A DNA stretch of 64,000 nt from assembly GCA_002968845.1 (NCBI GenBank), contig PVBG01000002.1, positions 419,436 to 483,435 of the forward strand. The letters run 5' to 3'. Positions 55,131-63,960 of this stretch are shown here, piece after piece. The translations under genes were made by a program, and so were the position numbers. This DNA comes from Neorhizobium tomejilense. GTDB taxonomy: Bacteria > Pseudomonadota > Alphaproteobacteria > Rhizobiales > Rhizobiaceae. How positions within the stretch are numbered: the first letter of the stretch is position 1; every line of letters starts with the position of its first letter. The notes beneath the pieces are model-generated. The model saw nothing but the letters and a program-made list of their open reading frames with translations, did no database searches and had not been told where the DNA came from.

Positions 55131-55634
55131 TCAGGCCTCTTCGTAAACGGCCTCGGCCGGCGCCAGGAGCAGCCGGTCGGCCATCTCCTGCTTCAGCCAA
55201 ACCAGGCGTTCCTCTTCGGCCGGCGTCCGGTCCGGTTTGCGGCTGACGATAATGAATTCCTCGCGGACATGGCCTTCCTTGAGCTGCAGCGTCACCGTCC
55301 TGCCACGATAGCTGAACTCGAAGACGTAGCGTTCGAGAATATTGCCGCGCTCGGGCTTTTCGAACCCGTGATCGACCGTATAGCGGCCTTCAGTCAGGCC
55401 GCGCGTCACCATTTCGAAGGCGTCACGGGCACCCGGACCGCGAAACGCGGTGCGAATGACGATCTCGCGGCGCTCCGGCGGGCCGTCGGGGCTCAAGAGC
55501 GGCATGGCCCGCTGCATCACCTTGAAGGCATGGGCGACACCGCCCGGATAGCCGAAGCCGTGGAAATGCATCATGTCCGCATAGGTGTAGGAAAGCGGCT
55601 TGCCGTCTTCGAGAACGTTGATTTTGTCTGTCAT
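55131..55634 (-). CDS. FmdE-like small protein of importer operon
   Basis: 167 residues from the ATG at 55634 (AAGGAC upstream), overlapping the previous gene by four bases. The N-terminal MMHFHGFGYPGGVAHAFKVM resembles the H-G-H-x-C-P-G metal site of FmdE-domain proteins, with the Cys replaced by Tyr; the central beta-rich region fits as well. The family call is tentative. It is the last gene of the FecBCD-type operon, so a role in handling the imported metal complex or cofactor is possible. Confidence 0.6.
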   Translation of the reverse strand: MTDKINVLEDGKPLSYTYADMMHFHGFGYPGGVAHAFKVMQRAMPLLSPDGPPERREIVIRTAFRGPGARDAFEMVTRGLTEGRYTVDHGFEKPERGNILERYVFEFSYRGRTVTLQLKEGHVREEFIIVSRKPDRTPAEEERLVWLKQEMADRLLLAPAEAVYEEA

Positions 55635-56251
55635 TTTGTCCTTGCTCCGTCCAGCTCTTCGCGCATCCAGGGCAGGAAACCGTCCAGGAAACGAGTCGTC
55701 GCCGGCATGAAATGTGACCCGTGATGGAAACACGGGTCGAGGCTGGTGATGATCATGCGGCCGGGCGTCGTCACCTCGTCCACATAGAGAATGGGCTTTC
55801 CCTCACCGTTGACGGCGAGCACGTCGACACCATCAGGCGGGTCGAACCAGCCATGCAGATGCCATGTGAGATCGTCTTGTCCAAGTCGGTTGAACAGCGT
55901 GTGGCCGGGCGCGGCAATGCGGACGCCGAGATCGGCGCCGGGCGTCAGCCACCACCACCAGTTCGTGGGCTGCGGCGTGAAGGCAATGCCGGGCAGGAAG
56001 ACGTCCCAGTTCGTCTCGCCGGTCGAGACGATCGTGCCGCCCTGGTCGAGATAGGCGCGAAGCTGCGCGGCATGCGGCACCAGGCGATCGGCCGGCGTGC
56101 GGCAGGGAATGAAGACGACAGCGTGTTCGGCAAGATCTACGGAGGCCAGGTCTTCCGGCCGCACGAGCCTATCGAAGTGATGGGCGTAACGCGGCGCTTC
56201 GAGCGTCTCGATATGGTAGTAGGCGCCGGGATGGATCGCGAGAATGCTCAT
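55631..56251 (-). CDS. ThuA/class I glutamine amidotransferase-like protein (copy 2)
   Basis: 206 residues starting MSILAIHPGAYYHIE at 56251. The fold pattern is that of GATase1/ThuA-like proteins: strand, loop, AEHAVVFIPCRTPADRL, then LRAYLDQGGTIVSTGET. A striking NWWWWLTPG (four Trp in a row) lies in the middle and HGSHFMPATTRFLDGFLPW near the end. No catalytic Cys-His-Glu triad is obvious. It is coupled to both neighbours (TGATG and ATGA). Function unknown. Confidence 0.7.
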   Translation of the reverse strand: MSILAIHPGAYYHIETLEAPRYAHHFDRLVRPEDLASVDLAEHAVVFIPCRTPADRLVPHAAQLRAYLDQGGTIVSTGETNWDVFLPGIAFTPQPTNWWWWLTPGADLGVRIAAPGHTLFNRLGQDDLTWHLHGWFDPPDGVDVLAVNGEGKPILYVDEVTTPGRMIITSLDPCFHHGSHFMPATTRFLDGFLPWMREELDGARTK

Positions 56252-56865
56252 CAGTTCAGCTCTCCGGCAAGCCAGGCGAGGGCGCGGCTCGCCAACTGCT
56301 TCTTGATTTCTGGATCGTCGCTGCAGCCCCAGAATTCGTTGCCGGCGTGGGAGAGGAATTCCCCACCCTGAGGCCTCGCCCATACCCAATCGACCGGGGC
56401 TTTTGCGGGGCCGAGCGCATTGATGACGACAGCGCCCTCCGGCGGCGGATTGTAGCCGCGGCCATAAAAACCGGCGACCCCATGGTTGGTTTCCAGCACC
56501 TTCTGGTCGATGCCGGCGAAGATCGGGTGCTCGTAAAGCCGGGACTGGACGAGATCCACCCGCTTTGGATCGGGGATCGGCCGGTAGGTGCCGAGTTCGG
56601 CCAGGATCGGGCGGAGAATATGACCATGATAGATCCACCGTCCGCCGCGATCGAGAAAAGCGGTAACGTCGGCCGCGAAACGCATGAAACCGACCTGATC
56701 GAGATGGGTGGTGGTAATCAGCCCGCGCGCCGCCGCGAAATCGTCGCCGGTCAGTTCCATCTCGCGCACGACCTTCATGAGGCCGGAGGCGATGGCATCC
56801 GCAAACGCCGGCGGGGTCATCGAGTACGGCTCCTGGTAATGCGACTGGATCATCAGGATGGTCAT
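56251..56865 (-). CDS. ThuA/class I glutamine amidotransferase-like protein (copy 1)
   Basis: 204 residues starting MTILMIQSHYQEPYS. DRGGRWIYHGHILRPIL and ARGLITTTHLDQVGF fit the same GATase1/ThuA-like fold as the next gene product, so the two look like distant paralogues. GHGVAGFYGRGYNPPP-type segment (NHGVAGFYGRGYNPPPEG) and SHAGNEFWGC are further marks. It overlaps the ATPase gene by four bases. Function unknown; the operon suggests work on the imported compound. Confidence 0.7.
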   Translation of the reverse strand: MTILMIQSHYQEPYSMTPPAFADAIASGLMKVVREMELTGDDFAAARGLITTTHLDQVGFMRFAADVTAFLDRGGRWIYHGHILRPILAELGTYRPIPDPKRVDLVQSRLYEHPIFAGIDQKVLETNHGVAGFYGRGYNPPPEGAVVINALGPAKAPVDWVWARPQGGEFLSHAGNEFWGCSDDPEIKKQLASRALAWLAGELN

Positions 56866-57623
56866 GCGGCACGAATTCCTGCAAAGGCGGGCAGAACTGC
56901 CCGATGGGTTTCGCCGGAGGGTCCAGCCAGCTCGACGACGCGCATCGGCACGCCATAGAGGCTTTCCAGATGCTCCGGCGTGATCGTCTCGGCGACGGGG
57001 CCGAACAACGGCGTCTGGCCGCCCGGCATCATCAGCAGCGCGTCGTCGGCGGACGAAAGCGCGTGGTTCGGATCGTGGGTGGTGAAGACGATCGCCTTGT
57101 CGCGCGGCTGACGCAGCGTGTTGAGCAGCGCCAGCAGCCGTTCCTGGTTATGCAGGTCGAGGGCCGCTGCCGGTTCGTCGAGAACCAGCACCTGCGACCC
57201 CGTGGCGATCGCACGCGCAAGCAGCACGAGCTGGCGCTCGCCGCCGGAAAGGCGGTCGAAATAGTGATCGGCGAAACGCGCGGCGCCGGCCCGGTCCAGC
57301 GCCGAACGGGCGATCCCGAAATCCTCCGGCCCCGGCTGGCCGAAAATGCCGAGATGAGCGGCGCGGCCCATGACCACGACGTCAAGCGCGCGGTAACGCT
57401 GGTTGCTGGTGCCGGTCTGCGGCACATAACCGACAATATCGGGCGCCACCCTGCGGCCGCCATCGAGCTGCTGGAAACCGAGCATCGCCTTCAGCGTCGT
57501 GGTTTTGCCGCGTCCGTTCGGGCCGAGGACGGCGAGCGTGCGGCCGGCCGGAACCGAGAAGCTCAAGGCTTCGATGATAGTGCGCGAACCGAAGCGGACG
57601 GTGGCGTCTTCGAGGCCGATCAT
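56862..57623 (-). CDS. FecE/BtuD-type ABC ATP-binding protein
   Basis: 253 residues from the ATG at 57623, ATGA overlap with the permease gene. Walker A GPNGRGKTTTLKAML, signature LSGGERQLVLLARAI, Walker B VLVLDEPAAALD, H-loop FTTHDPNHA. The iron-complex/B12/molybdate class of importer ATPase. Confidence 0.92.
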   Translation of the reverse strand: MIGLEDATVRFGSRTIIEALSFSVPAGRTLAVLGPNGRGKTTTLKAMLGFQQLDGGRRVAPDIVGYVPQTGTSNQRYRALDVVVMGRAAHLGIFGQPGPEDFGIARSALDRAGAARFADHYFDRLSGGERQLVLLARAIATGSQVLVLDEPAAALDLHNQERLLALLNTLRQPRDKAIVFTTHDPNHALSSADDALLMMPGGQTPLFGPVAETITPEHLESLYGVPMRVVELAGPSGETHRAVLPAFAGIRAA

Positions 57624-58681
57624 GAGCCGTTCCTTTCGCGGTAGTGATTGCGCAGGAGCATCGCGAAAATCGGCGCGCCGACCAGGGCGGTGATGACCCC
57701 GAGCGGGATCTCGGCGGCGGTCGCGGTGCGGGCGAGCGTATCGATGATCACCATGAAGCCGGCACCGAGCACCACCGAGGCAGGCAAGAGCGCGCGGTGG
57801 TCGTGGCCGACCAGCAGCCGGGAGGCATGCGGAATGACGATGCCGATCCAGCCGATGATGCCGGAGACAGCCACCTGGCTGCCGACGATGACGGCGATCA
57901 GCCCGAAGACCAGCCAGCGCTCGCGATTCGTCCTGGCGCCAAGGCTCTGGGCTTCCGCTTCGTCCAGCGACAGGATGTTGAGCCGGAAACGCAGCATCCA
58001 GAGGAGCACCCCGCCGATGATGAGGCCGGGTGCTGCGATCAGGGTGCGCTCCCAGGTCGCGGTCGCGAAGGACCCCATCAGCCAGTAGACGATGGCGGGA
58101 AGCGAGGTGTTCGGGTCGGCGATGAATTGCAGCAGCGAGACGACGGCCGAGAACATCGAGCTGACCACGAGGCCGGAAAGGATCACGGTGATCGTTTCGC
58201 TGCGGCCGTTGACGCACGCAATCAGGCCGACGAGGATGACGGCAGCTATGCCGGAGATGAACACCATGGCGATCAGCGGGAAACCCCAGATGCCGAGCAT
58301 GATGCCGAGCGCGCCGCCAAAGGCCGCTCCCTGCGAGATGCCGAGGATATCCGGCGAGACCAGCGGGTTGCGGAAAACGCCCTGCAGGGCCGCACCCGAC
58401 AGGGCGAGCCCGGCGCCTGCGAGCGCTGCCAGTACGACGCGCGGCGCCCGGACCAGAAGAACGATGCGCTCCTCGATCGTGGTCAGTTCCCGCCATGGAT
58501 CGGTCGCGCCGAGCCAGATCAGCTCCAGCGCCCGACCGGCCGGAACCGAGAAACGGCCGACGCAGAGACTGACCACGAAGGCGACAGCAAACAGCGCCAG
58601 CAACGCTGCGAAAACCAGCGTCTGCCGGGCCAGATGCGAGCGGACTATCGGAGCCGCCTCGTCTTCAGTCAGCGCCGCCAT
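57620..58681 (-). CDS. FecCD/BtuC-type ABC permease
   Basis: 353 residues with about ten membrane spans. Family landmarks: RAPRVVLAALAGAGLALSGA, QGVFRNPLVSPDILGISQGA, and GWIGIVIPHASRLLVGHDHR. It would form a homodimeric channel, since only one permease gene is present. Three bases separate it from the binding-protein gene. Confidence 0.93.
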   Translation of the reverse strand: MAALTEDEAAPIVRSHLARQTLVFAALLALFAVAFVVSLCVGRFSVPAGRALELIWLGATDPWRELTTIEERIVLLVRAPRVVLAALAGAGLALSGAALQGVFRNPLVSPDILGISQGAAFGGALGIMLGIWGFPLIAMVFISGIAAVILVGLIACVNGRSETITVILSGLVVSSMFSAVVSLLQFIADPNTSLPAIVYWLMGSFATATWERTLIAAPGLIIGGVLLWMLRFRLNILSLDEAEAQSLGARTNRERWLVFGLIAVIVGSQVAVSGIIGWIGIVIPHASRLLVGHDHRALLPASVVLGAGFMVIIDTLARTATAAEIPLGVITALVGAPIFAMLLRNHYRERNGS

Positions 58682-58684
58682 GAC

Positions 58685-59776
58685 CTACTTCGCCTTGAAC
58701 TGAGCGTAGTTGGCCGAGCCGCTCTGTTCCTTGATCCACAGGATGCCGTCGATATCGGCATCGGTGATGTCGTAGTTGTAGAGCGTCTTGTAGGCGGTCT
58801 TCATCTCGGCACGCAGATCGTATTTGAAGACGTCCGGCTGGGTCAGGTTGGCCGTCCACATCCAGGCCAGCGGCGATTCCTGGTTCGGCGGATCCCAGCG
58901 ATAGCCGCCGAGCGGCATCTTGTAGACGCGCTTGTTCCTGGCCGCCTTGGTCAGCGACAGGATCGGGTCGTTATAGACCCAATCGACGTTGAGCCTGGCT
59001 TCGAAGGCGTTGAGGAAGATGACTTCCGGATCCCATTGGGCAATCTGTTCCTTGTTGATGGTTACCGTGCCGTTGAGTTCGGCAGAGGCGTTCCTGCCGC
59101 CGACGAGCTCCATGTACCAGGCGTTATAGCTGCCCTTGGTTCCTGTCGTTGCAATCTCCGTCAGAGCGCGGGCGATATAAAGCGTGGTCGGCTTCTTGTC
59201 TTCAGGGATCGCCTTGGCTTTCGCCTCGATGTCCTTCTGGACCCGGTCGCGCCACTCGACCAGTTCCTTGATGCGCTCCGGCTTGCCGATCGCCCTGGAG
59301 GTCATGGTCATGTAGTCGCGGGTCAGTTGCTCTGTGCCGTAGAGGATCAGCATGGCGTTGAGGCCGGCATTGGTGATCGGCGCGACGATATCGGTGCCGC
59401 GGCCGCCCCACTGGATGACGAGATCGGGGTTGGTCGCCGTCAGCGCCTCGATGTTCGGCACGAAATTCGGAGCGGTCACGTCGGATGGAATGTCCTTGGT
59501 TTCCGGAAAGATCTTGCTCAGGATGCCTTCGAGCACGGCGCTCTTGGCGGTCGGGTTCATGCCGACGAGCCTCTTCGTCCCGCCATCGAGTGCGATCACC
59601 GTGGAAGCCATCGGGATGACGATCGAAACGATGCGCTCGGCCGCCTTGGCGAGCTTTATCTCCCGGTTTTCCTGATCCTTGAAGACGATCTCCTGTGCCG
59701 CGGCGCCATGCGCCAGCAGGCTGGAAAGCGCGGCGGCCAGAAGGCCGCGCGAAGCGAAACGAGTGAGCGAAACCAT
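58685..59776 (-). CDS. Periplasmic binding protein of FecBCD-type importer
   Basis: 363 residues. Signal peptide ends HGAAAQE. Helical-backbone type III binding protein: ERIVSIVIPMASTVIALDGG, LTATNPDLVIQWGG, and GGYRWDPPNQESPLAWMW. Such proteins bind ferric siderophores, heme, B12, or molybdate/tungstate. No outer-membrane receptor or siderophore genes are near. First gene of the operon with the ThuA-like and FmdE-like genes. Confidence 0.9.
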   Translation of the reverse strand: MVSLTRFASRGLLAAALSSLLAHGAAAQEIVFKDQENREIKLAKAAERIVSIVIPMASTVIALDGGTKRLVGMNPTAKSAVLEGILSKIFPETKDIPSDVTAPNFVPNIEALTATNPDLVIQWGGRGTDIVAPITNAGLNAMLILYGTEQLTRDYMTMTSRAIGKPERIKELVEWRDRVQKDIEAKAKAIPEDKKPTTLYIARALTEIATTGTKGSYNAWYMELVGGRNASAELNGTVTINKEQIAQWDPEVIFLNAFEARLNVDWVYNDPILSLTKAARNKRVYKMPLGGYRWDPPNQESPLAWMWTANLTQPDVFKYDLRAEMKTAYKTLYNYDITDADIDGILWIKEQSGSANYAQFKAK

Positions 59777-59833
59777 GATCTATCCCCTGCCGGTAACGTC
59801 GTCGGGAGCATTCCTAATGCGCGCGATTAAACT

Positions 59834-59841
59834 TGTCTACA
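59834..59841. promoter_or_regulatory. Candidate GntR operator before the FecBCD-type operon
   Basis: TGTCTACA, within TTGTCTACAA, is a near-perfect inverted repeat with the GT-N2-AC core seen at FadR-subfamily sites. The same eight bases occur before the nearby gntR gene at 61319-61326. It lies about 60 bases before the binding-protein start. Confidence 0.45.
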
Positions 59842-60000
59842 AATCTCCACTTTTAAAACGCGCTTTCGCCCAACCTGGCGCAAAGAGATGAAATGAACAG
59901 TCTCTCGGCGGCTCGAACCGGTCGGCCAGCGCATTCATGCTCGCAATGCATCGGACAGGACGCTATGGAACATTGGTACCAACCGATTCAAAGGATTTTC

Positions 60001-60558
60001 ATGCCGACCATCTATCTCGCCGGCCCCGAAGTGTTTTTGCCCGACGCCCAGATCGTCATGGGCGAGAAACGCCGGCTCGCCCGCAGCTTCGGCTTCGAGC
60101 CGACCGGCCCGGGCAGCGACGAGAACCAGGCGCCCGTAGGCCAGCTGACGGCAGCCGCGATCTACCAGCGCAACGACGGCGCGATGCGGCGTGCGGATGT
60201 CTGCCTCGCCAATATCACGCCGTTTCGCGGCATCAGCGCCGATCCCGGTACCGTCTACGAAATCGGCTTCATGATCGCGCTCGGCAAACGGGTGTGGGCC
60301 TATACCAACCATCCCGACGACTATGGAACGCGCGTGCGGTCGATCTGGTATTCCGGGCTCGAGATCGATGAGAGCAGCGGGAGACCTCGCGGCCCGGACG
60401 GCATGTCGATCGAGAACCACGGCAAGGCCGACAATCTGATGATCGACCTCGGCATCGAGGAAGGTGGCGGCCGGGTCATTCGCGCCGCCGCACTGCCGGC
60501 CGACCCGGAACGGGACCTGGCCGCCTATATCGAGGCCTTGCGACACTTGCGCGGTTAG
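60001..60558 (+). CDS. Nucleoside 2-deoxyribosyltransferase family protein
   Basis: 185 residues from the ATG at 60001 (AAAGGA six bases upstream); the longer frame upstream is not conserved. The family pattern is IYLAGPEVFLPDA at the start and DPGTVYEIGFMIALGK, whose Glu is the catalytic nucleophile. It cleaves or exchanges the base of deoxynucleosides or their monophosphates. It ends four bases into the convergent gntR gene and faces away from the FecBCD-type operon. Confidence 0.9.
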   Translation: MPTIYLAGPEVFLPDAQIVMGEKRRLARSFGFEPTGPGSDENQAPVGQLTAAAIYQRNDGAMRRADVCLANITPFRGISADPGTVYEIGFMIALGKRVWAYTNHPDDYGTRVRSIWYSGLEIDESSGRPRGPDGMSIENHGKADNLMIDLGIEEGGGRVIRAAALPADPERDLAAYIEALRHLRG

Positions 60559-61283
60559 GCGAGCGACAGGGCGTCCTTGAGACCCGAGCCCTGTTTCAAC
60601 TGAAGATCGAGATCCGCTTCGATATGGTCGATGTGGTGGATCATAAGCTTGGCGGCGCGCTCGCCGTCGCCCTTTTCCAGAGCATCTAGAACGGCGGTAT
60701 GTTCCGAATGCCCGCAGCTCGATACGCCGGAACGGCCATAGAGCGCGATCACCAGCGATGAACGCGCAACCAGTTCGTCCATGAAGCGCTGCAGGATGAC
60801 ATTGCCGGCAACGGAGGCCAGCATGAGGTGGAAATCGCCGGACGCCTTGATCTCGGCGCGGCGGGCGGCCGGACCGCGCTCGTTCAGAAAACGCTGCTCC
60901 TCGTCGAGCTGACGACGGAACCTTGCAATGTCCTCAGGCGTGATGCGCTCGACCGCGGCCGCGACGATTCCGGGCTCGATCAGCCGGCGGGACGCAAAAA
61001 TCTGCCGAGCCTCTTCCGGCGACGGATTGGAGACGAAGGCGCCGCGATTACGCTCGGTCTTCACCAGGCCTTCGAAGGCGAGCATCTGCAAAGCGGCGCG
61101 GGCGACCGTGCGGCTGACGTCGAACAGGGAGCCGACTTCGCTTTCGGAAAGTTTCGTGCCGGGCGCCAGACGGCGGTCGATGATCGCATTCCGCAAGGAT
61201 TCCCGAATCGCCATGGAGCGATCTTCCTGGGAGCGATCCTCTGGCGCGGTATCCGTAAAATTGATTTTTTCGCTGATGTTCAT
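60555..61283 (-). CDS. GntR/FadR-family transcriptional regulator
   Basis: 242 residues from the ATG at 61283; Met residues further in (MAIRESLRN) could also serve. The winged helix is AIRESLRNAIIDRRLAPGTK, LSESEVGSLFDVSRTVARAA. The C-terminal FCD domain has helices with DFHLMLASVAGN and H in EHTAVLDALEKGD and HHIDHIEAD for metal binding. Probable regulator of the FecBCD-type operon, since both promoter regions carry TGTCTACA, or of the divergent importer on the other side. Confidence 0.9.
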   Translation of the reverse strand: MNISEKINFTDTAPEDRSQEDRSMAIRESLRNAIIDRRLAPGTKLSESEVGSLFDVSRTVARAALQMLAFEGLVKTERNRGAFVSNPSPEEARQIFASRRLIEPGIVAAAVERITPEDIARFRRQLDEEQRFLNERGPAARRAEIKASGDFHLMLASVAGNVILQRFMDELVARSSLVIALYGRSGVSSCGHSEHTAVLDALEKGDGERAAKLMIHHIDHIEADLDLQLKQGSGLKDALSLA

Positions 61284-61318
61284 TGCTGCGGTCCAATGTA
61301 CGGCCTTTGTAACCCGAG

Positions 61319-61326
61319 TGTCTACA
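61319..61326. promoter_or_regulatory. Candidate GntR operator before gntR
   Basis: TGTCTACA, the same sequence as at 59834-59841, 36 bases before the gntR start, in the 240-base divergent region shared with the ATPase gene at 61524. Confidence 0.4.
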
Positions 61327-61523
61327 GGATGCCAAGCAACTTGTTTTTGATCCAATGCCAAGATTGCATACGATTTGCCCAATGGATCGAAAACGATCGC
61401 CTGATTTTTGCGCACCGGCAAAACCCGAACACTGACCCTTTCAGGTAAATTCAAGTCTTTCTAGACGTTTAATCGAGTTGGCATGGCTGATGCATAGACA
61501 TATCAGACGCAAGGGAGCGCCTG

Positions 61524-62615
61524 ATGAGCAAAGCCGCCGAAATCGACATCGCTTCAGTCTCAAAGATCTACGGAACAACCACGGCCGTTCATGCGATCAG
61601 CCTGAAGATTCCGGCCGGAACCTATTGCTGCCTGCTCGGTCCGTCCGGCTGCGGCAAGACCTCGACGCTGCGGATGATCGCCGGGCACGAGAGCATTTCC
61701 TCGGGCGACGTCCGCCTCGGCAATACCGTCGTCACCGACCTGCCGCCGGCGAAACGCGGCACGGCGATGATGTTCCAGTCCTACGCCCTCTTTCCGCATC
61801 TCGACCTCGTCGACAACATCGCCTTCAGCCTCAAGATGAAGGGCGTCGACAAGGACGAGCGGCGCGCCAAGGCGATGGACATGCTGCGGTTGATGCAGCT
61901 CGAAGCCTATGCGACCCGCCGCCCAGCCCAGCTTTCCGGTGGCCAGCAGCAGCGCGTGGCGCTTGCCCGCGCGCTGATCACCGATCCGGAAGCGCTGCTT
62001 CTCGACGAGCCGCTTTCGGCGCTCGACCCGTTCCTGAAGATCCGCATGCGCGCGGAATTGAAGAAGCTGCAGACCTCGCTCGGCATCACCTTCGTGCATG
62101 TGACGCACAGCCAGGAAGAGGCGATGGCGCTTGCCGACCTGATCGTCGTGATGAACGACGGCCGCATCGAGCAGGCCGCCCATCCGCGCGTGGTATTCGA
62201 AAAACCGGCGACCGCCTTCGTCGCCAAGTTCATGGGCGATCATAACGTCATCTCCGGCCGGGTGGCGCAGAGTTCCGGCGACAAGCTGATGCTGTCGGTG
62301 CCCGCAGGCGGAGATTTCCTCGCCACCGACGACGGCGCCGCCGGGCTGACCGACACGGCCGACATCGCCATCCGCACCGACCATGTCCGCATCGGCCAGC
62401 CTTCCGAAAAGGGCCTCGGCTTCACCGGCTCCGTCTCGAACGTGGAATATCGTGGTTCTTCGGTAAAGCTCTCGGTCAACGGCGCGGGCATCGACGATTT
62501 CACCGCGATCCTGACCGACGCTGAATTTTTCGCCAATCCGGTCAAGGTCGGAGAAGCGATCCCTCTTTCCTGGGGCCGCGAGGACGCCATCGTCCTCGGC
62601 CGCCTCAAGAACTGA
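61524..62615 (+). CDS. ABC transporter ATP-binding protein (PotA type)
   Basis: 363 residues with Walker [15 protein letters not shown], signature [15 protein letters not shown], Walker [14 protein letters not shown]-loop [10 protein letters not shown] and a C-terminal TOBE-type domain. First gene of an importer operon continuing past the window, divergent from gntR. Confidence 0.93.
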   Translation: MSKAAEIDIASVSKIYGTTTAVHAISLKIPAGTYCCLLGPSGCGKTSTLRMIAGHESISSGDVRLGNTVVTDLPPAKRGTAMMFQSYALFPHLDLVDNIAFSLKMKGVDKDERRAKAMDMLRLMQLEAYATRRPAQLSGGQQQRVALARALITDPEALLLDEPLSALDPFLKIRMRAELKKLQTSLGITFVHVTHSQEEAMALADLIVVMNDGRIEQAAHPRVVFEKPATAFVAKFMGDHNVISGRVAQSSGDKLMLSVPAGGDFLATDDGAAGLTDTADIAIRTDHVRIGQPSEKGLGFTGSVSNVEYRGSSVKLSVNGAGIDDFTAILTDAEFFANPVKVGEAIPLSWGREDAIVLGRLKN

Positions 62616-62646
62616 TGCCAAACACAAAAACTCAACAGAGGAGAAC

Positions 62647-63942
62647 ATGGCAATGACTGAGACCAAGAAACCAACCAAGGGCATTTCGCGCCGCACGCTT
62701 CTGAAGACGGCGTCCGCGGCCGCCGGTCTTGCCGCTGGCTCCGGCGCTATCACCGGCTTCCCGACCATCTGGGCGCAGAACCCGATCACGCTGCGCCAAT
62801 TCGGCACCGGCGTTTCGAACCTCAATGCCATCGCCGAGAAGTGCAAGGCCGACCTCGGCATCACGCTCGAAATGACCGCGACGGACTCTGACGCGGCCGC
62901 CCAGCGCGCCGTCACCCAGCCGAACTCCTACGACATCGCCGATATCGAATACTGGATCTTGAAGAAGGTCTATCCGGCCGGCGTCATCCAGCCGATGGAT
63001 ACGACCAAGCTCAAATATTACGACAAGATCGTGCCGCTGTTCAAAAACGGCAAGCTGAAGCCGGACAGCGTGATCGCGCAAGGGACCGCGCCGCACACGG
63101 TCGGTTATGTCGCAAAGCCTGGCGATAAGACGTTCGCCAAGGAAGAAACCAAGTGGTTCACGATGGTTCCGACCATCTACAATGCCGACACGCTCGGCAT
63201 CCGCCCGGACCTGGTCGGCCGCGAGATCTCGACCTGGGCCGACATCATGGACCCGAAGTTCAAGGGCAAGGCCTCGATCCTCAACATCCCGTCGATCGGC
63301 ATCATGGATGCCGCGATGATCATGGAAGCCATGGGCAACATCAAATATGCCGACAAGGGCAACATGACCAAGGCGGAAATCGACAAGACGATCGACTTCC
63401 TGATCAAGGCCAAGCAGGCCGGCCAGTTCCGCGCCTTCTGGAAGTCGTTCGACGAGAGCGTCAACCTGATGGCCTCCGGCGAGGTCGTCATCCAGTCCAT
63501 GTGGTCGCCGGCCGTCGCCGCCGTCCGCTCCAAGGGCATTGCCTGCAAATACCAGCCGCTCAAGGAAGGTTACCGCTCGTGGGGCGGCGGTCTCGGGCTT
63601 GCAGCACACCTCTCGGGCGCCAAGCTCGACGCTGCCTATGAGTATATCAACTGGTACACGTCCGGCTGGGTCGGCGCCTATCTCAATCGCCAGGGCTACT
63701 ATTCGGCTGCGATGGAAACCGCCAAGGCACACATGTCTGCCGACGAATGGGGCTACTGGATCGAAGGCAAGGCTGCCAAGGGCGATATCGTCGCTCCGGA
63801 CGGCAAGGTCATGGAAAAGGCCGGCGCAGTCCGTGACGGCGGCTCCTTCGAGGAACGCATGGGCCACGTGGCCTGCTGGAACTCGGTGATGGACGAGGAC
63901 CGCTACATGGTCCGCCGCTGGAACGAATTCATCGCGGCGTAA
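62647..63942 (+). CDS. ABC transporter substrate-binding protein, Tat-exported
   Basis: 431 residues with a twin-arginine signal (GISRRTLLKTASAAAGLAAG), so it is exported folded. The PotD-like binding domain includes DIADIEYWILKK, GEVVIQSMWSPAVAAV and YEYINWYTSGWVGAYLNRQG. GAGGAG precedes the ATG. 31 bases after the ATPase gene; permease genes are expected downstream. Confidence 0.9.
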   Translation: MAMTETKKPTKGISRRTLLKTASAAAGLAAGSGAITGFPTIWAQNPITLRQFGTGVSNLNAIAEKCKADLGITLEMTATDSDAAAQRAVTQPNSYDIADIEYWILKKVYPAGVIQPMDTTKLKYYDKIVPLFKNGKLKPDSVIAQGTAPHTVGYVAKPGDKTFAKEETKWFTMVPTIYNADTLGIRPDLVGREISTWADIMDPKFKGKASILNIPSIGIMDAAMIMEAMGNIKYADKGNMTKAEIDKTIDFLIKAKQAGQFRAFWKSFDESVNLMASGEVVIQSMWSPAVAAVRSKGIACKYQPLKEGYRSWGGGLGLAAHLSGAKLDAAYEYINWYTSGWVGAYLNRQGYYSAAMETAKAHMSADEWGYWIEGKAAKGDIVAPDGKVMEKAGAVRDGGSFEERMGHVACWNSVMDEDRYMVRRWNEFIAA

Positions 63943-63960
63943 GGCGTTCTTCGACCTGTC

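Noticed and set aside
57644..59830. 728-codon open frame on the plus strand
   Set aside because: It covers the permease and binding-protein genes in antisense and has low-complexity, charged composition without any domain.
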